Shown here piece after piece: positions 36,474 through 47,879 of a DNA stretch of 64,000 bases. Under the pieces are notes generated by a model. It had not been told where the DNA came from and searched no databases. It saw nothing but the letters and a program-made list of their open reading frames with translations. The stretch is from Phlegmacium glaucopus (taxonomy: Eukaryota; Basidiomycota; Agaricomycetes; Agaricales; Cortinariaceae): NCBI GenBank assembly GCA_015039465.1, contig MU130539.1, forward strand, positions 224,825-288,824, in the 5' to 3' direction. Made by a program: the position numbers and the translations under genes. The stretch's first letter is position 1; the number at the start of each line of letters is the position of its first letter.

Positions 36474-36904
36474 TTAGACAGTACCAGTATTTATCTGCTC
36501 TTTGCCAGTATCATCATCTCCATCCAAGTTTTCTGGATCCTGACCATCTTGCCCATAGCACCAAGGTGTGACATCTTCTAAGGGAGCAGGAGAAAAATCC
36601 TTGACTGCCGCATCCCATTTGTCTTTGGAACTATACCAGTCTTCATTATAAAGATTGTCGTCAAAGTTGTCAGTGAATCCTTCGCCCCAGGTGACTCCTG
36701 GTGAAGTGGAAGTGGGTGAGTCAAGAGGGTCTGGGTTGGGTGCTGAGGCATCTGACAAGAGACCAGTGGCATTCATGAAAGAAGGGGAATCTGGAGCATT
36801 GTCTTCATCTGCAATCCAGTACGTCTTATGGGGTTTGATAGAAAGAGCACGGGGTAGGGACAGAGGGAACAACAGATCTGTTAAGTTTAAAACAAGGGGA
36901 GTCA
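36474..36904 (-). pseudogene. Gypsy gag-region fragment
   Basis: Acidic, Pro/Ser-rich frame (LSIKPHKTYWIADEDNAPDS) with no zinc knuckle. It begins directly after the LTR ending at 36905, preceded by a leader resembling the one after the other LTR (45215 leftwards), so it is probably the 5' coding part of a tandem or second Gypsy copy. A plain hypothetical reading is also possible. Confidence 0.45.
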
Positions 36905-37463
36905 CATCGGAGTTACTCCGGAACAGACGGAACCGGAACCGGAACAGTAACCCGGAAAGGACGTTGGCCTCAGCGTATGTGCTGTGCCGCCCAGCTTCTA
37001 AGGTGTCCTGATTTTGGAACGGAAGAAGAAAGTAACAAGTCGGAAGACCTCAGTGACTTAGAGGAAAAACAAGAGGAGGAAACTAAGTTGATATTTGAAC
37101 TGAGGGAAAACATACAAGTTTCGAGTACTTAAATAAATAAAGGAATAGCAACCAAAATATAAAAGATAAATATAAGTGCTGCGTTCTGCTCCCGGAAAGG
37201 TCCTGCATTCTTGGGTGAATAATCCATGGCAGGTATGCTGACTGATGATGGGAAGGATGATGACAAAGAATAGTGGTAGTGGCGAAGAAGTGATAACGGG
37301 TTTGGAGTATAGATGGAAAAACCAGAATGACACGGAGAAGTCTCGGAGTTGAACATAGGAAGAGTAGTTTGGGATATAAGGGAAGGCACTGTACGGAGTA
37401 CGGACTACCGGAGACAGCTCCGATGGAGCTGGACCAGAGTAACATAAGACGGAATGTAACAGT
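36905..37463 (-). repeat. Gypsy LTR, left copy
   Basis: On the minus strand starts TGTTACATTCCGTCTTATG and ends GGAGTAACTCCGATG. About 559 bp, closely similar to 45216-45769. The minus-strand upstream side reads CTTGACAGGGAGGTAC, a polypurine tract next to the LTR start, so this is the 3' LTR of the 37.5-45.8 kb element. The terminal CA has mutated. Confidence 0.85.
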
Positions 37464-37601
37464 ACCTCCCTGTCAAGGCCGAGACCCTTGAGGCCACGTG
37501 ATGGTCCGAGGTTTCTGTGGTATAAAGACTGTCGGCGACTGGGGATGATTCTTCACTTCGGTTACCTTTCACCAAAACCCCATCCTCTAATACAAAACAC
37601 C

Positions 37602-38678
37602 ATGAACACCAATAACAATGCCGGCCCCTCCCGCCCTCCTGCTTCCCAATGAGCAAGGCTTGAGGAAGCACGAGAGCGTCGGCGGAAAGAGTGGGAGGAG
37701 GAGAGGTGGGAAGAAGCGGAGATTGAGGAAGTGCGGAGGCTAGAGGAGGAGGAGGAGAGACGGAGGGTGGAAGCAGAGAGACAGAGGGTAGAGGCAGAGA
37801 AACGGAGGGAAGAGGTGGAACAGAGAAAAAGAGAGGAGTTGCAACGGAGGCAGCAGGAGGAGCAGAGGAAGAGGAAAGTGGAAGCGATTGCGGTTGACGA
37901 CGACAACGATGAAGAAGAAGAAGAGGAAATAAATGCAATGGAGCCGGGGCCAAGTGCCCCGAAGAAAAGGAAAACGAATGAGAAAGTAAGTGTTTAAAAA
38001 ATACGAATGGAACAGGACTAACAAAAAAAAACATAGGAGGTCTATCAGACCAAAACAAAGAAAAACCCGGTGTGCAGCCAGTGTGACGATGCACACGAGG
38101 TGTGCTACAAAAAGAGCAGCGGGCCAGGGTGCTGGCGCTGCTACCAACGGAAGATCGCGTGCAGCTTGGTTGGAGGGAAACGGAAGATGAAGGAACGGAC
38201 GGAGGAGTGGAGCAGAAAAAAGGACAAGGGAAAAGCGAAGGAGATAGAGCCAGAGGTAGACGGGATGGAGTTGCTGTTAGAGGGGTTGGAGATGATCGGA
38301 GGGTTGTTGAGGAAGATGGTGGAGACGCAGGAGGGGATCAAGTATGCGATGGAAGTACGGATGAGGCGGGAGATAGAGAGGGAGAAACAGGAAATAGAGA
38401 AGGATAGACGGGATGAAGCAAGGAGAGAAGAGGAAATAAAATGGAGGGATGCGACAAAAGCGGAGAAGGGGGTGGAAACGGAGATCCAAGAGGAGACGGA
38501 AGAAGAGGAGTGGGATGACGGGGACGAGTCGGAGGTGGAAGGAGGACTGGAAGCGGAGACGGAGAGGGCAGAAGGAGTGGAGGAAGAGAGGATAGAAGAA
38601 GTAAAAAAACAAAAGAGTAGAGATAGAATTGTATATATTTTTTCTTGTTATTTTTTTGTTTTGTTTATGTTTTCTTGA
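37602..38678 (+). pseudogene. Antisense coiled-coil/Cys-cluster ORF inside the Gypsy element
   Basis: Encoded opposite to gag-pol. Start ATG at 37602 (MNTNNAGPSRPPASQ); an in-frame TGA at 37650-37652 (probably from CGA) is followed in the same frame by a highly charged Glu/Arg coiled coil to KKRKTNEK. A GT-AG intron of about 65 bp (37986-38050) joins exon 2, with the Cys cluster VCSQCDDAHEVCYK then CWRCYQRKIACS (CxxC...C...CxxC...C), and a second acidic coiled coil to 38678. The intron and clean frames suggest it once was a real gene. Zinc-binding is inferred from Cys spacing; function unknown. Confidence 0.6.
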
Positions 38679-38777
38679 CTTTGTTTTGTGAAACAGAAGA
38701 GTAAGATAACGGAAAGGAATAGAACGGAAAAGATATGGAAAGGAACGGAAAAAACAGGGAAAGAGACGGAAAAGGAA

Positions 38778-39085
38778 TCAAGAGAGCGGAAGAGGTCCGG
38801 GTTTAGCTGGATAACTCTGGTGGAAATCAGCAACAAGTTCAGACACGTGTCCTAGTTCATTAGCTGGTAACCAGGAAGTTTCTTCATCGGTACCTTCATA
38901 GCCAGACCACTTGACTAGGTACAGAAGTTTGCATACACACCGCCTGTTGTCCAATTTAGAGTCCAAAATTTGGGAGACCTCGAATTCCTGTTCTCCGTCA
39001 ATGACGACTGGAGGAGGCGGAGGTTGAGTGCGTTCCGGAATAGTGTTCGGAACAGAGGGCTCTAGCATGGAAACATGGAAGACGG
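38778..39085 (-). pseudogene. Integrase C-terminus with chromodomain (Gypsy)
   Basis: The frame VFHVSMLEPSVPNTIP is the usual end of a Gypsy integrase. It leads into the chromodomain EFEVSQILDSKLDN, LYLVKWSGYEGTDEETSW and LVADFHQSYP. The upstream part is replaced by the LTR-like unit at 39086. Chromodomains direct such elements to marked chromatin. Confidence 0.88.
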
Positions 39086-40254
39086 TATAAATTGTTGTTT
39101 GTGTTGTTATAAAACACCAACCAGAGGGAACTGGACCAGACTTTAGGTCAGAATATCCCCCTGTGTTCATTTAGGGAAGGTATAACCAGAGACTAGTAAG
39201 CACACTTGGTTAAGAGAGAGTAGAGGAGGATGAGGATGAATATGAAAGGTGACTGAGGGTGGACAGTTAAGGACTGAAAAAGCGAACTCAGAGGGGTTAA
39301 GGAAGAGGATGAGGAAGAATAAGAGGGAGTCCTCAGCAAGACTATAGTAATTGACAGTGGGGATAGATTGACAGTTAAAGGCAGAAAAAGCGAACTTGAG
39401 GAAGGAATTCACTGGAGGGAAGTAAGAATGGATTGAACTGAACTACCTATCCTGGTACAAAAGAGCAGTATTTATACCCTAAGGATGAGGCTATGTAAAA
39501 CAATAAAAGAAACAAAGTACGCGCTGTCAAAGGAAGAAAGATAAAGAGAGGACAGCTGCGAGAAGAAAAGAACAATAGAAAAGAAAAAGGAACAGTAAAA
39601 GAATCTGCAAAGTGTCAAAGTGCGAGAGAAAAGAAGAGAAGGCAGTGTACATAGTCCAATAGCAAAAATATATCGACTCCATAGGCGTGTGGTCATGTCA
39701 AAAATGTGAAAGGTCCTGAGTCAACACTTGAAAGGCACAGCCTTGTTCCCGAGAAAACACTACTTGCCCATGGTCCCATGTCGCGCAGCCTTGATAACAC
39801 TTGACACACTGCGAGAATAATCCTCTGCTGCTGATTCATCTGCAATTCTTGCTTAGTCATGATCCTCCTGGACTTCCTAAATTGTCATAAAGAGGGTGGG
39901 AAGGCTTCAGGTACCGCGTGAAGGATGGTTTTGGCAGTGAATGATAAGATAAGAGGTAGATGAGTGAGGATAGGGGACTGAGTGAGATCCAGGAGCGAGG
40001 GATGGCAAGATAGATGGCTGAGGGGAAGACTTGTGGGTCCATAGCCACAACAACAATGACAAAGCCTTGTACATAATGGGAGATGTAGTTGATGCGTCCA
40101 TAAAGGGGCCGTTCTTGAAATGATGGACCAAAGATACGATCAAACGGGAGCCAATGACCGATGTGAATAGTAGATTGATTGCTTTGCTGGATCACTAGCC
40201 AAGGAACGAATGGATGGTATATGCTTAGGAGCATGTCAATAGTGAAAATAATGG
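39086..40254 (-). repeat. 1.4-kb LTR-like unit, copy 3 (truncated)
   Basis: Minus-strand copy whose TATAAATTGTTG end lies at 39086 inside the Gypsy integrase frame. The other end (first about 200 bp of the unit) is missing, and the sequence passes directly into Gypsy RNase H at about 40254. This implies a deletion that also removed the integrase core. Confidence 0.75.
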
Positions 40255-41912
40255 AGTACTGTAGGAAGTAATGAAGTAGCTTGGAGTGAAGTGGAAAGTT
40301 GTTCAGAAGAAAAGATAGGTTTAAAATTGTGTGGATTGACTTCACCATAATCTTTCCCTCCTTCCTTTAGATAGAGGTCAGGACGACGAGTCAGCGCATC
40401 CGGTTTTGTTCCGAGACGGCCTGGGCAAAATCTGATAACCATGTTGAATGCGGAAAGGTACTCGGACCACCGGGCTTGATGCCGGGATAAGATTTTGGTG
40501 GTTGAGAAATACTCTAGATTCTTATGGTCAGTAACCACATCAACCGGGAAACTAGCACCTTCAAGGTAGTGATGCCAAGCTTTAAAAGCTTCAAAAATGG
40601 CGAGCAACTCCTCCTTGTCGTGAACATTGTAATTCAATTCCGCACCGGAAAAGGTACGAGAACGATACGCGACAGGATGGATTTCTCCATCGGAATCACG
40701 GATGGAAAGGATAGCTGCTAAAGCGTAGTCTGAAGCATCAGTTTCCACAATGATAGGACAGTTTGGCTTCCAGTGTGTTAACACCGGAGCGGAAATAAAA
40801 GCCTCCTTGAGAGTCTTGAAAGCAAGGCAACAACTGTCATCAAAAACCCACAGAATATTTTTCCGGGTGAGACGGGTCAACGGAACCACAATATCGGAAT
40901 AGTTGTGGATGAAACGTCTGTAAAAATTAGCAAAACCAAGGAAGGATTGGACATCTTTGACTTTCCGAGGTTCCGGCCAGTCTTGAATGACTTGGACTTT
41001 CGCTGGATCCATAGAAAGGCCATCAGGACCGATCATGTGACCCAGGTACTCGATGGAATCGGATTGGAAAACACATTTCTTACTATTAGCGAAGAGATTA
41101 TTATCTTGGAGCTGTTGGAGGACTTCCGAGACATGTTTGATGTGATCTTTTTCGTTGATGGAGAAAATGAGGATGTCGTCCAGATAGATGATTACGAACA
41201 CATCTAAAAGGTCAGCAAAAATAGTGTTAAGGAAGCGTTGAAAACCACCAGGGGCATTGGTAAGTCCAAACGGCATGACCAGCCATTCGAAAGAGCCATA
41301 GCGGGTACGAAAAGCAGTCTTCCATTCGTCTCCAGCAGCAATCCAGACGAGATGGTAGGCATGCTTTAAATCGATTTTAGTGAATATTCCGGATTTGCGC
41401 GGAGCATCAAGTAAGTCGGAAACAAGGGGTAAGGGATACTTGTCTTTCCGAGTGATGGCATTGAGTTTTCGGAAGTCGACGCAAAGCCGGAGTGACCCGT
41501 CCTTCTTCTTGATAAACAGAACAGGTGCTCCGAAAGGAGACTTAGAGGGGCGGATGAAACCCATGTTTAGGTGCTCGTCGATGAACTCTCGGAGCGTTCC
41601 TAACTCGGATTCGGAAAGGGGATAAATCAGACCCAAAGGGGGCTTAGCAGACTCATCGATTTCGATTTTTAGGTCATACTCTCGATGGTCCGCTAGAGTG
41701 TTAGCCTTGCCTTTGGAAAAGATGTCCGAAAATTTGTGGTATATTTCCAGAACACCCTCCAAGTTGGAATTGGAAGATGTGGAGGAGGCTGCCGCAGAAT
41801 GGCTGGCAGCGTTGACCGGATCATGAATGGAGATGGAAAAGCATTGGGCTCCTTCGGAACGAATAGACCTCATGAAAGCTGCAGCAGACACTAAGGCAAT
41901 TTTAGGAGCGGT
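40255..41912 (-). pseudogene. Gypsy reverse transcriptase-RNase H (open but severed)
   Basis: A 550-residue open frame. RT blocks: GFIRPSKSPFGAPVLFIKKK, LRLCVDFRKLNAITRKDKYP, FTKIDLKHAYHLVWI, MPFGLTNAPGGFQRFLN and the catalytic VIIYLDDILIFS, then the thumb/connection LGFANFYRRFI. RNase H: IIVETDASDYALAA, KEELLAIFEAFKAW, VVTDHKNLEYF. The frame is cut upstream by the unit at 41913 and downstream at 40254, so the polyprotein is not functional. Confidence 0.92.
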
Positions 41913-43385
41913 ATCGCGCACCAATACTGATTGGTAGCATGAGAAGAAAGCTTAAAAGTCGCCATCATGAAAATAAGCGGACTTCAAATTCACTTACCTA
42001 TTTTGGAAGCAGCCCTGAATCGTGTTCCTGGTCAACAAAATCATTCGTTCAACGATAACATCCCCATCGCTCATCATACTCTCAATGTCTCAAACTATGC
42101 TCTCCATCGTTTTCACTATTGACATGCTCCTAAGCATATACCATCCATTTGTTCCTTGGCTAGTGATCCAGCAAAGCGATCAATCTACTATTCGCATCGG
42201 TCATTGGCTCCCGTTTGATCGTATCTTTGGTCCATCATTTCAAGAACGGCCCCTTTATGGACGCATCAACTACATCTCCCATTATGTACAAGGCTTTGTC
42301 ATTGTTGTTGTGGCTATGGACCCACAAGTCTTCCCCTCATGTTCCTATCTTAGGTATTTCCACCCCTCTTGGTGGGAACTCAGTCTATTGTGCCTGGAAA
42401 CTATCTTTACTGATTGTTCAGCACTCTCCCTATCCTTAATCATCATGATTGCCACACAATCACATGGTTCCACTCAGTACTTGGTTCCTTCTGCTTCCTC
42501 TTTATGCTAGTTTAGGAAGTTCCGGTGGATCTTTATTAATCAATATTCTGTTGCTGCAAAATCAGACCGCATGAGGATTATTCTAACGCAGTGTGTTTAT
42601 TTAACTTTTCCTGTGCTGCGTCTATATGGGTATTCATGGGCATTTATTGTTTTCTCGGGATCCAGGCATGCGCCTTTGTAGTGTTGACTCATGATAGTCT
42701 ATTGACCACATTTATTGACTATATGCATTTAAGTCACACAGTAATAGGTCTAATCAGCAGTTTTAGGGTAAACAACTCTGATTCCCTTGTTTATTATCAG
42801 TTGTATTAACCAGTTATTGGTGCATTAATTAATATTTATGCTGAAATAATAGATAAAAATTGCAAAAACCATGCTTATGCAGCTTTAAATCATATCAGCG
42901 CTATCTGTCTTTTTGTAATACTCATCTTATGCATTTCTATCATATCAGCGTACTTTTTTCTTTTTTATTGTTTTACATAGCCTCATCCTTAGGGTATAAA
43001 TACTGCTCTTTTGTACCAGGATAGGTAGTTCAGTTCAATCCATTCTTACTTCCCTCCAGTGAATTCCTTCCTCAAGTTCGCTTTTTCTGCCTTTAACTGT
43101 CAATCTATCCCCACTGTCAATTACTATAGTCTTGCTGAGGACTCCCTCTTATTCTTCCTCATCCTCTTCCTTAACCCCTCTGAGTTCGCTTTTTCAGTCC
43201 TTAACTGTCCACCCTCAGTCACCTTTCATATTCATCCTCATCCTCCTCTACTCTCTCTTAACCAAGTGTGCTTACTAGTCTCTGGTTATACCTTCCCTAA
43301 ATGAACACAGGGGGATATTCTGACCTAAAGTCTGGTCCAGTTCCCTCTGGTTGGTGTTTTATAACAACACAAACAACAATTTATA
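41913..43385 (+). repeat. 1.4-kb LTR-like unit, copy 4, with target duplication
   Basis: 1,473 bp from ATCGCGCACCAATACTG to CAACAATTTATA, flanked by a perfect 5-bp direct repeat GCGGT (41908-41912 and 43386-43390) in the Gypsy polyprotein between protease and reverse transcriptase. This is the best-bounded copy, and 5 bp is what an LTR integrase makes. It also carries a diverged block at about 42345-42960 not shared with other copies. Confidence 0.85.
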
Positions 43386-43984
43386 GCGGTCAGTGGTTTC
43401 AGAACAAATGGGATATCAGGAAGAGGTTCTGGAATAGAAGGTATTTCAACCTTTGTCTTTGCGGAAACTGTATCGGACATAGTAATGTCAGATACCGGAA
43501 CGGGTGCCTCGGTGGAAACGGAAACGGGAACTGGAAGGATAACTATACGGTCTCAGAAAGTTACACTGCTATCGACCCAGTCAATCAACGGATTATGTTG
43601 GGTGAGCCAGTCAAGCCTGAGTACAGCAGGAAAATCAGAATCCAGCTTGGTTAATAAAAACCGGATTTTGTGGACGGTACCACAAGAGAAATGAACGGAA
43701 ACAACGGTAGCATGTGTGATCATGCCCGGAGAAGAACCATCAATAAGATGGAGAATCATAGGAGTAATCGGAAAAATAGGAAAACCATTGGACTTCACGA
43801 AATGCTCGTCCATGAAACAGTGAGTGGAACCACTGTCAATGAAAGCGGAAAAATCAATATTTGGAAATTGAAGAGAAAGAAGAGAAACAAAAACTGCTTG
43901 GGTATCTGGAGAGATTATTGCATTGAGAACTGCAACAAGTTCAGCACAGGGGCTCTCACAATTCACCGTCTGTGCTGAGTCCAT
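43386..43984 (-). pseudogene. Gypsy aspartic protease region
   Basis: Retropepsin-like: FSAFIDSGSTHCFMDEHFV contains the D-S-G active site, followed by LTKLDSDFPAVLRLDWLTQH. A TGA at 43553-43555 (TF*DR, likely from CGA) stops the frame before the junction with reverse transcriptase. Confidence 0.82.
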
Positions 43985-43992
43985 TGAATTGC

Positions 43993-45161
43993 TTAGTCTT
44001 TTTTCTTCTCCGAACCGGAGTCCTTTGGCTTAGCCGGAGCAGACTCAGAAACAGAATCAGAAATGGTAGAGGCTCGGCCTTTAGCGGAGCTTGCCTTGGC
44101 AAGGTTACAGTCAGGAACGTGGTGTCCCGGCTTGCCACAGAAAAGACAAAGTTTATTGTCCATCCGGCGTTGCCTTTCTTGCTGGGTAAGTCTACCCCGT
44201 GAGTCCAGCTTGCCTTCTAGATTAGGTTTAGGAGGAGTGGAAGATGAAACCTTACCGGAGTCTGCGGGCTTAATGGATTTTTGATCCGAAGGCCGAGACT
44301 GTTTACCGGAACTGGAAGGAGGGTTGAAAGAAGAGGGTACGGAGGAGGATGAAGAAGGGGTAGGACCCTTCGGAGGGTTTTGGCGTTGCTGCGGGGCGGA
44401 TTCCCGAGAACGTTCTTGCATACGTTCCCAGTAGCGAGCATCGGCATTTTGAGCTTTTTGACGCATCGCGGTTAAAGACCGGGGCTTGCCATCAGCTTTA
44501 CTGATTTCATCCTTGATTCGGGAAGGTAAACCTTCGTAAAACCTATACCTCAGAGCAGGCTCACCCCAAGTACAGCGGACTGCCAAGGAGTTGAACCAGA
44601 CTAAGTAATTGGGGATACATTGGCTGTCCTTCATTTGGAGATTGGTGAGTTTGTGTTCTATGTCGGTGGACTCATTGTAAGGACCAAAGTTGGACTGAAG
44701 TTCGCTGACAAAGAGATCCCAATCTTCAAGCCACGACGGAGGCTCGTTGGTGAGACCGGAAATTACAGGTTCGAACCATTCCTGAGCAACGTCCCGGAGA
44801 TAGGAGAAAGCAAATGTAACTTGCTTGGAGTCATCTCAGAATGTGTCGGAAGAGCTCCGGAAATAGAGCTTGCACTGGAAAAGAAAAGCTTTTAGTTTCT
44901 TAGGATCCTTACCCATGAAGGGTTCAGGCTCTCTAAGTCTGCCAGCCGAATCGGACTTGGCTGAAGATTTCCCAAGGGAATTTAAAGCGGAAACGAGTTG
45001 ATTGATATGAATAGTTGGAGACTCAACTTCGTCCATAGTACTCCGAGGTTCATCAATATGACTAGCCTCTTTGACTACATCGGGAATGGGAGTGTTTTCA
45101 TGGGACATATTTTGTTGTATCGGTAATTGTGTTTTGGAAGTTTTAGAACGAGTTTGCATAG
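43993..45161 (-). pseudogene. Gypsy Gag with zinc knuckle
   Basis: Starts around MQTRSKTSKTQLPIQ (45161). It includes the capsid-like block LREPEPFMGKDPKKLKAFLF and WFNSLAVRCTWGEPALRYRF, with a frameshift near 44840. The nucleocapsid knuckle CLFCGKPGHHVPDC lies at about 44120-44160. Confidence 0.82.
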
Positions 45162-45215
45162 GAGTGGGTGAGCAGTTTGAATATACTGTTAAGTTAAAAA
45201 CAAAAGGAGAAGTCA

Positions 45216-45769
45216 TGTCAGAGTTACTCCGGAACGGATGGAACGGAACCGGAACAGTAACCCGGAAAGGACGTTGGCCTCAGCGTGTGTGCTGTGCCGC
45301 CCAGCTCCTAAGGTGTCCTGATTTTGGAACGGAAGAGGAAGTAACAAGTCGGAAGACCTCAGTGACTTAGAGGAAAAACAAGAGGAGGAACTAAGTTGAT
45401 ATTTGAACTGAGGGAAAACATACAAGTTTCAAGTACTTAAATAAATAAAGGAATAGCAACCGAAATACAAAAGATAAATATAAGTGCTGCGTTCTGCTCC
45501 CGGAAAGGTTCTGCATTCTTGGGTGAATAATCCATGACGGGTATGCTGACTGATGATGGGAAAGATGATGACAAAGAATAGTGGTAGTGGCGAAGAAGTG
45601 ATAACGGGTTTGGAGTATAGATGGAGGAACTGGAATGACACGGAGAAGTCTTGGAGTTGAACATAGGAAGAGTAGTTTGGGATATAAGGGTAGGCACTGT
45701 ATGGAGTACGGACTACCGGAGACAGCTCCAATGGAGCTGGTCCAGAGTAACGTAAGACAGAATGTAACA
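45216..45769 (-). repeat. Gypsy LTR, right copy (5' LTR)
   Basis: 554 bp. On the minus strand starts TGTTACATTCTGTCTTACG and ends GTAACTCTGACA, with the proper TG...CA termini. Closely similar to 36905-37463. Confidence 0.88.
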
Positions 45770-46160
45770 GGGGGGGACTTTGGCCAATATAGGGGTTGGA
45801 AGGATTGGCTTCATCAGGTGATCTGGGGCTGGTGTCGCTGTAGATGGTGTTTGAAGAGGCCTTGAGCATCATAAAATCCCTATTAGGATCATCAGCATCA
45901 GGTTTGGCATCAGGTCCAGCATCTGGTTTGTCTTCCTCTTGATCTAGCAAGAATGGGGTCTCTTGAAGGGAAGGAATGTCTGGAGCGAGGGAACCTAATG
46001 GAGTAGTAATGGGGTGGTAGGCTAGAAGGAGGAGTGGAGAACCATTTGGGGTCAACAGAAGGGATGATTGAATTGGAGACGACTAGAAAGCACTGTCAGC
46101 TAGATCTTCCTTGACTAAAGGCAGGTGACTAAGTTAGGTTAGGCATGGTCTTGTTCTCTG
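45770..46160 (-). pseudogene. Fragment of a second Gypsy gag-like frame
   Basis: Acidic Pro-rich frame (SLAPDIPSLQETPFLL, KPDAGPDAKPDADDPN) abutting the 5' LTR at 45769. It resembles in composition the fragment at 36474-36904, so both may be halves of one older element into which the chromodomain Gypsy inserted. No zinc knuckle. Confidence 0.4.
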
Positions 46161-46360
46161 GGATTACAGGAGAGGTAGATGAAGAGGAGGGAGAACCATG
46201 ATGCTTGTTTGTTGCGGTTGGCTTAGTATTTAAGTTAGTTCAGGGGCCTTGTTGTGGGAACTATCTGACAAATGCAGCTCCAGAAGGGGGTGGGTCTTGA
46301 GAAGAAGAAGATCATCAAGTAGCTTGAAAAAGGAAGTAATCTTCATAGTTATGACCGGCT

Positions 46361-46876
46361 TCAGTCTTTACTCCACCAAGGAACACACAATATTCTTATT
46401 GGAAGAAGTCTTGTGCCCATGGGAAACCATGTCCCCATAGGAATCGAGTTGTAAATCTGGAATAAATAAGATTGTGCATTGTTTCCATATGCTGTTCCAC
46501 TTCTGGTTGTTCTTGAATTAGAAGTTGTACAAGAGGGATTGTCCAGATCATGGAAAGATATGTAAGTGCCTTCTTTGTGCTCAGTCAAGTCAACAAGGTT
46601 GTCATGGAACCAAGGCCAGCCTAAGAGCAGGTCAAAGTTAACTTGATCAGATACATAAATGTTGGCCCAAGTGGTAACTCTTCCAAAGTTAATTGGAACA
46701 TTCTTGACCAATCCTTTCATCTGGGACGTGTTGCCATGAACATCACACATCCTGATCATTGCGTTGTTGTCCATAGGAAGATTGATCTGTTCTCGCCAGA
46801 CTCGAGTACTGCAAACATTCTGGGTGGCTCCAGTGTCAATAATAGCCATGATAGACTTTCTGTTACAGGTGGCCAA
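46361..46876 (-). pseudogene. Retropepsin fragment of another Gypsy element
   Basis: SIMAIIDTGATQNVCSTRVW holds the D-T-G-A active site, followed by NIYVSDQVNFDLLLGWPWF, a typical aspartic-protease second half. It stops near 46361 without reverse transcriptase. Confidence 0.72.
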
Positions 46877-46949
46877 GACTTGAATAAGTGGAGATTGTGC
46901 ATGCAGCAGAAGAACTGGAGGGGCTGGGGTTTCACCTTAACTATTTATA

Positions 46950-47879
46950 CTAAGATACATGTCTGTGCACTCAATTCCAATCAGTGAAAGAGAGTCTTGC
47001 TACAGTCAACCTAAGCTAGAGTTATTTGGCTTATTCAGAGCTCTTCGACATTATCGCCTCTACCTTATTGGAATCAAGAACCTTCATGTTGAAGTTGATG
47101 CTAAATACATCAAAGGAATGCTCAATGAATCCAATCTCCAGCCATTGGCAATGCCTCCATGAACCGATGGATCCAAGGCATTCTCTTATTTGATTTCAAA
47201 CTTGTTCATGTTAAAGCAGAAAATCATAAGGGCCCTGATGCGCTGTCTCAATGGATCCCTACTGCAGAAGAGCTTCAAGAAGAACAAGAATCAGATGACT
47301 GGCTATGACATTGCCCTTTTCCATTCAACATCCTACCTCTCAGTATTTACGCCCATACTCCCTTTAATTATTTTCTTTCTACATTTTCCAAAGCAAGATC
47401 AGATTCTCCATCAAATATTCCAATTCCTTCACAATCACAAAGTCTCTGAATTCCCTTCAGCCCAAGCTCGCTTATGATTTCTCAGACAAATCACAGATTA
47501 TTACCTCAAGGATGGAGAGATGTTTTGAAGACGAACCGAACAGACTCCACTCTTAGTCATCTTAGACCCTCAGAAATGACTGCAATTACTCACCCAAGCC
47601 CATGAAGAACTTGGACATTGAGGAGCTTATGGAGTATTTGGCGCATTACAACTTTGTTTCTTCTGGCCTCATTTATTTGTGGACGTCAAGCATCATGTCA
47701 GAAGCTGTCACCTCTGCCAACTTTGCAGTACCAAGAAGATTGAAGTTTCCATTACCATATCTTCCCCCTCCATGATATTCACCAAGATCTATGTTAATGT
47801 CATGTACATGCCAAAAGCAGGAAAGTACCAATAAATTGTCCTTGCAAAAGATGACCTATCACGAGCCCCTGAAGGACAC
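46950..47879 (+). pseudogene. Gypsy RNase H tail and integrase zinc-binding fragment
   Basis: Plus strand, opposite to the neighbouring protease. ERESCYSQPKLELFGLFRAL and LHVEVDAKYIKGMLNESN are RNase H blocks, followed in other frames by NHKGPDALSQW. The integrase H2C2 region is recognisable as QAHEELGHRGAYGVFGALQL and RSCHLCQLC. Several frameshifts and stops (for example near 47160, 47580, 47832). The LTR-like unit at 47880 ends it. Confidence 0.7.

Larger units (their letters stand above)
37464..45215 (-). mobile_element. Chromodomain Gypsy retrotransposon, internal region
   Basis: Minus-strand order: gag (45.2-44.0 kb), protease (44.0-43.4), reverse transcriptase/RNase H (41.9-40.25), chromodomain end of integrase (39.08-38.78), then an antisense plus-strand ORF (37.6-38.7) and the 3' LTR. 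Two 1.4-kb LTR-like units in opposite orientation have inserted (39086-40254 and 41913-43385), and the integrase catalytic core between RNase H and chromodomain is missing. Confidence 0.88.

Noticed and set aside
37405..38147. Long minus-strand frames rich in Ser/Phe/Leu
   Set aside because: They are complements of the purine-rich coiled-coil ORF on the plus strand.
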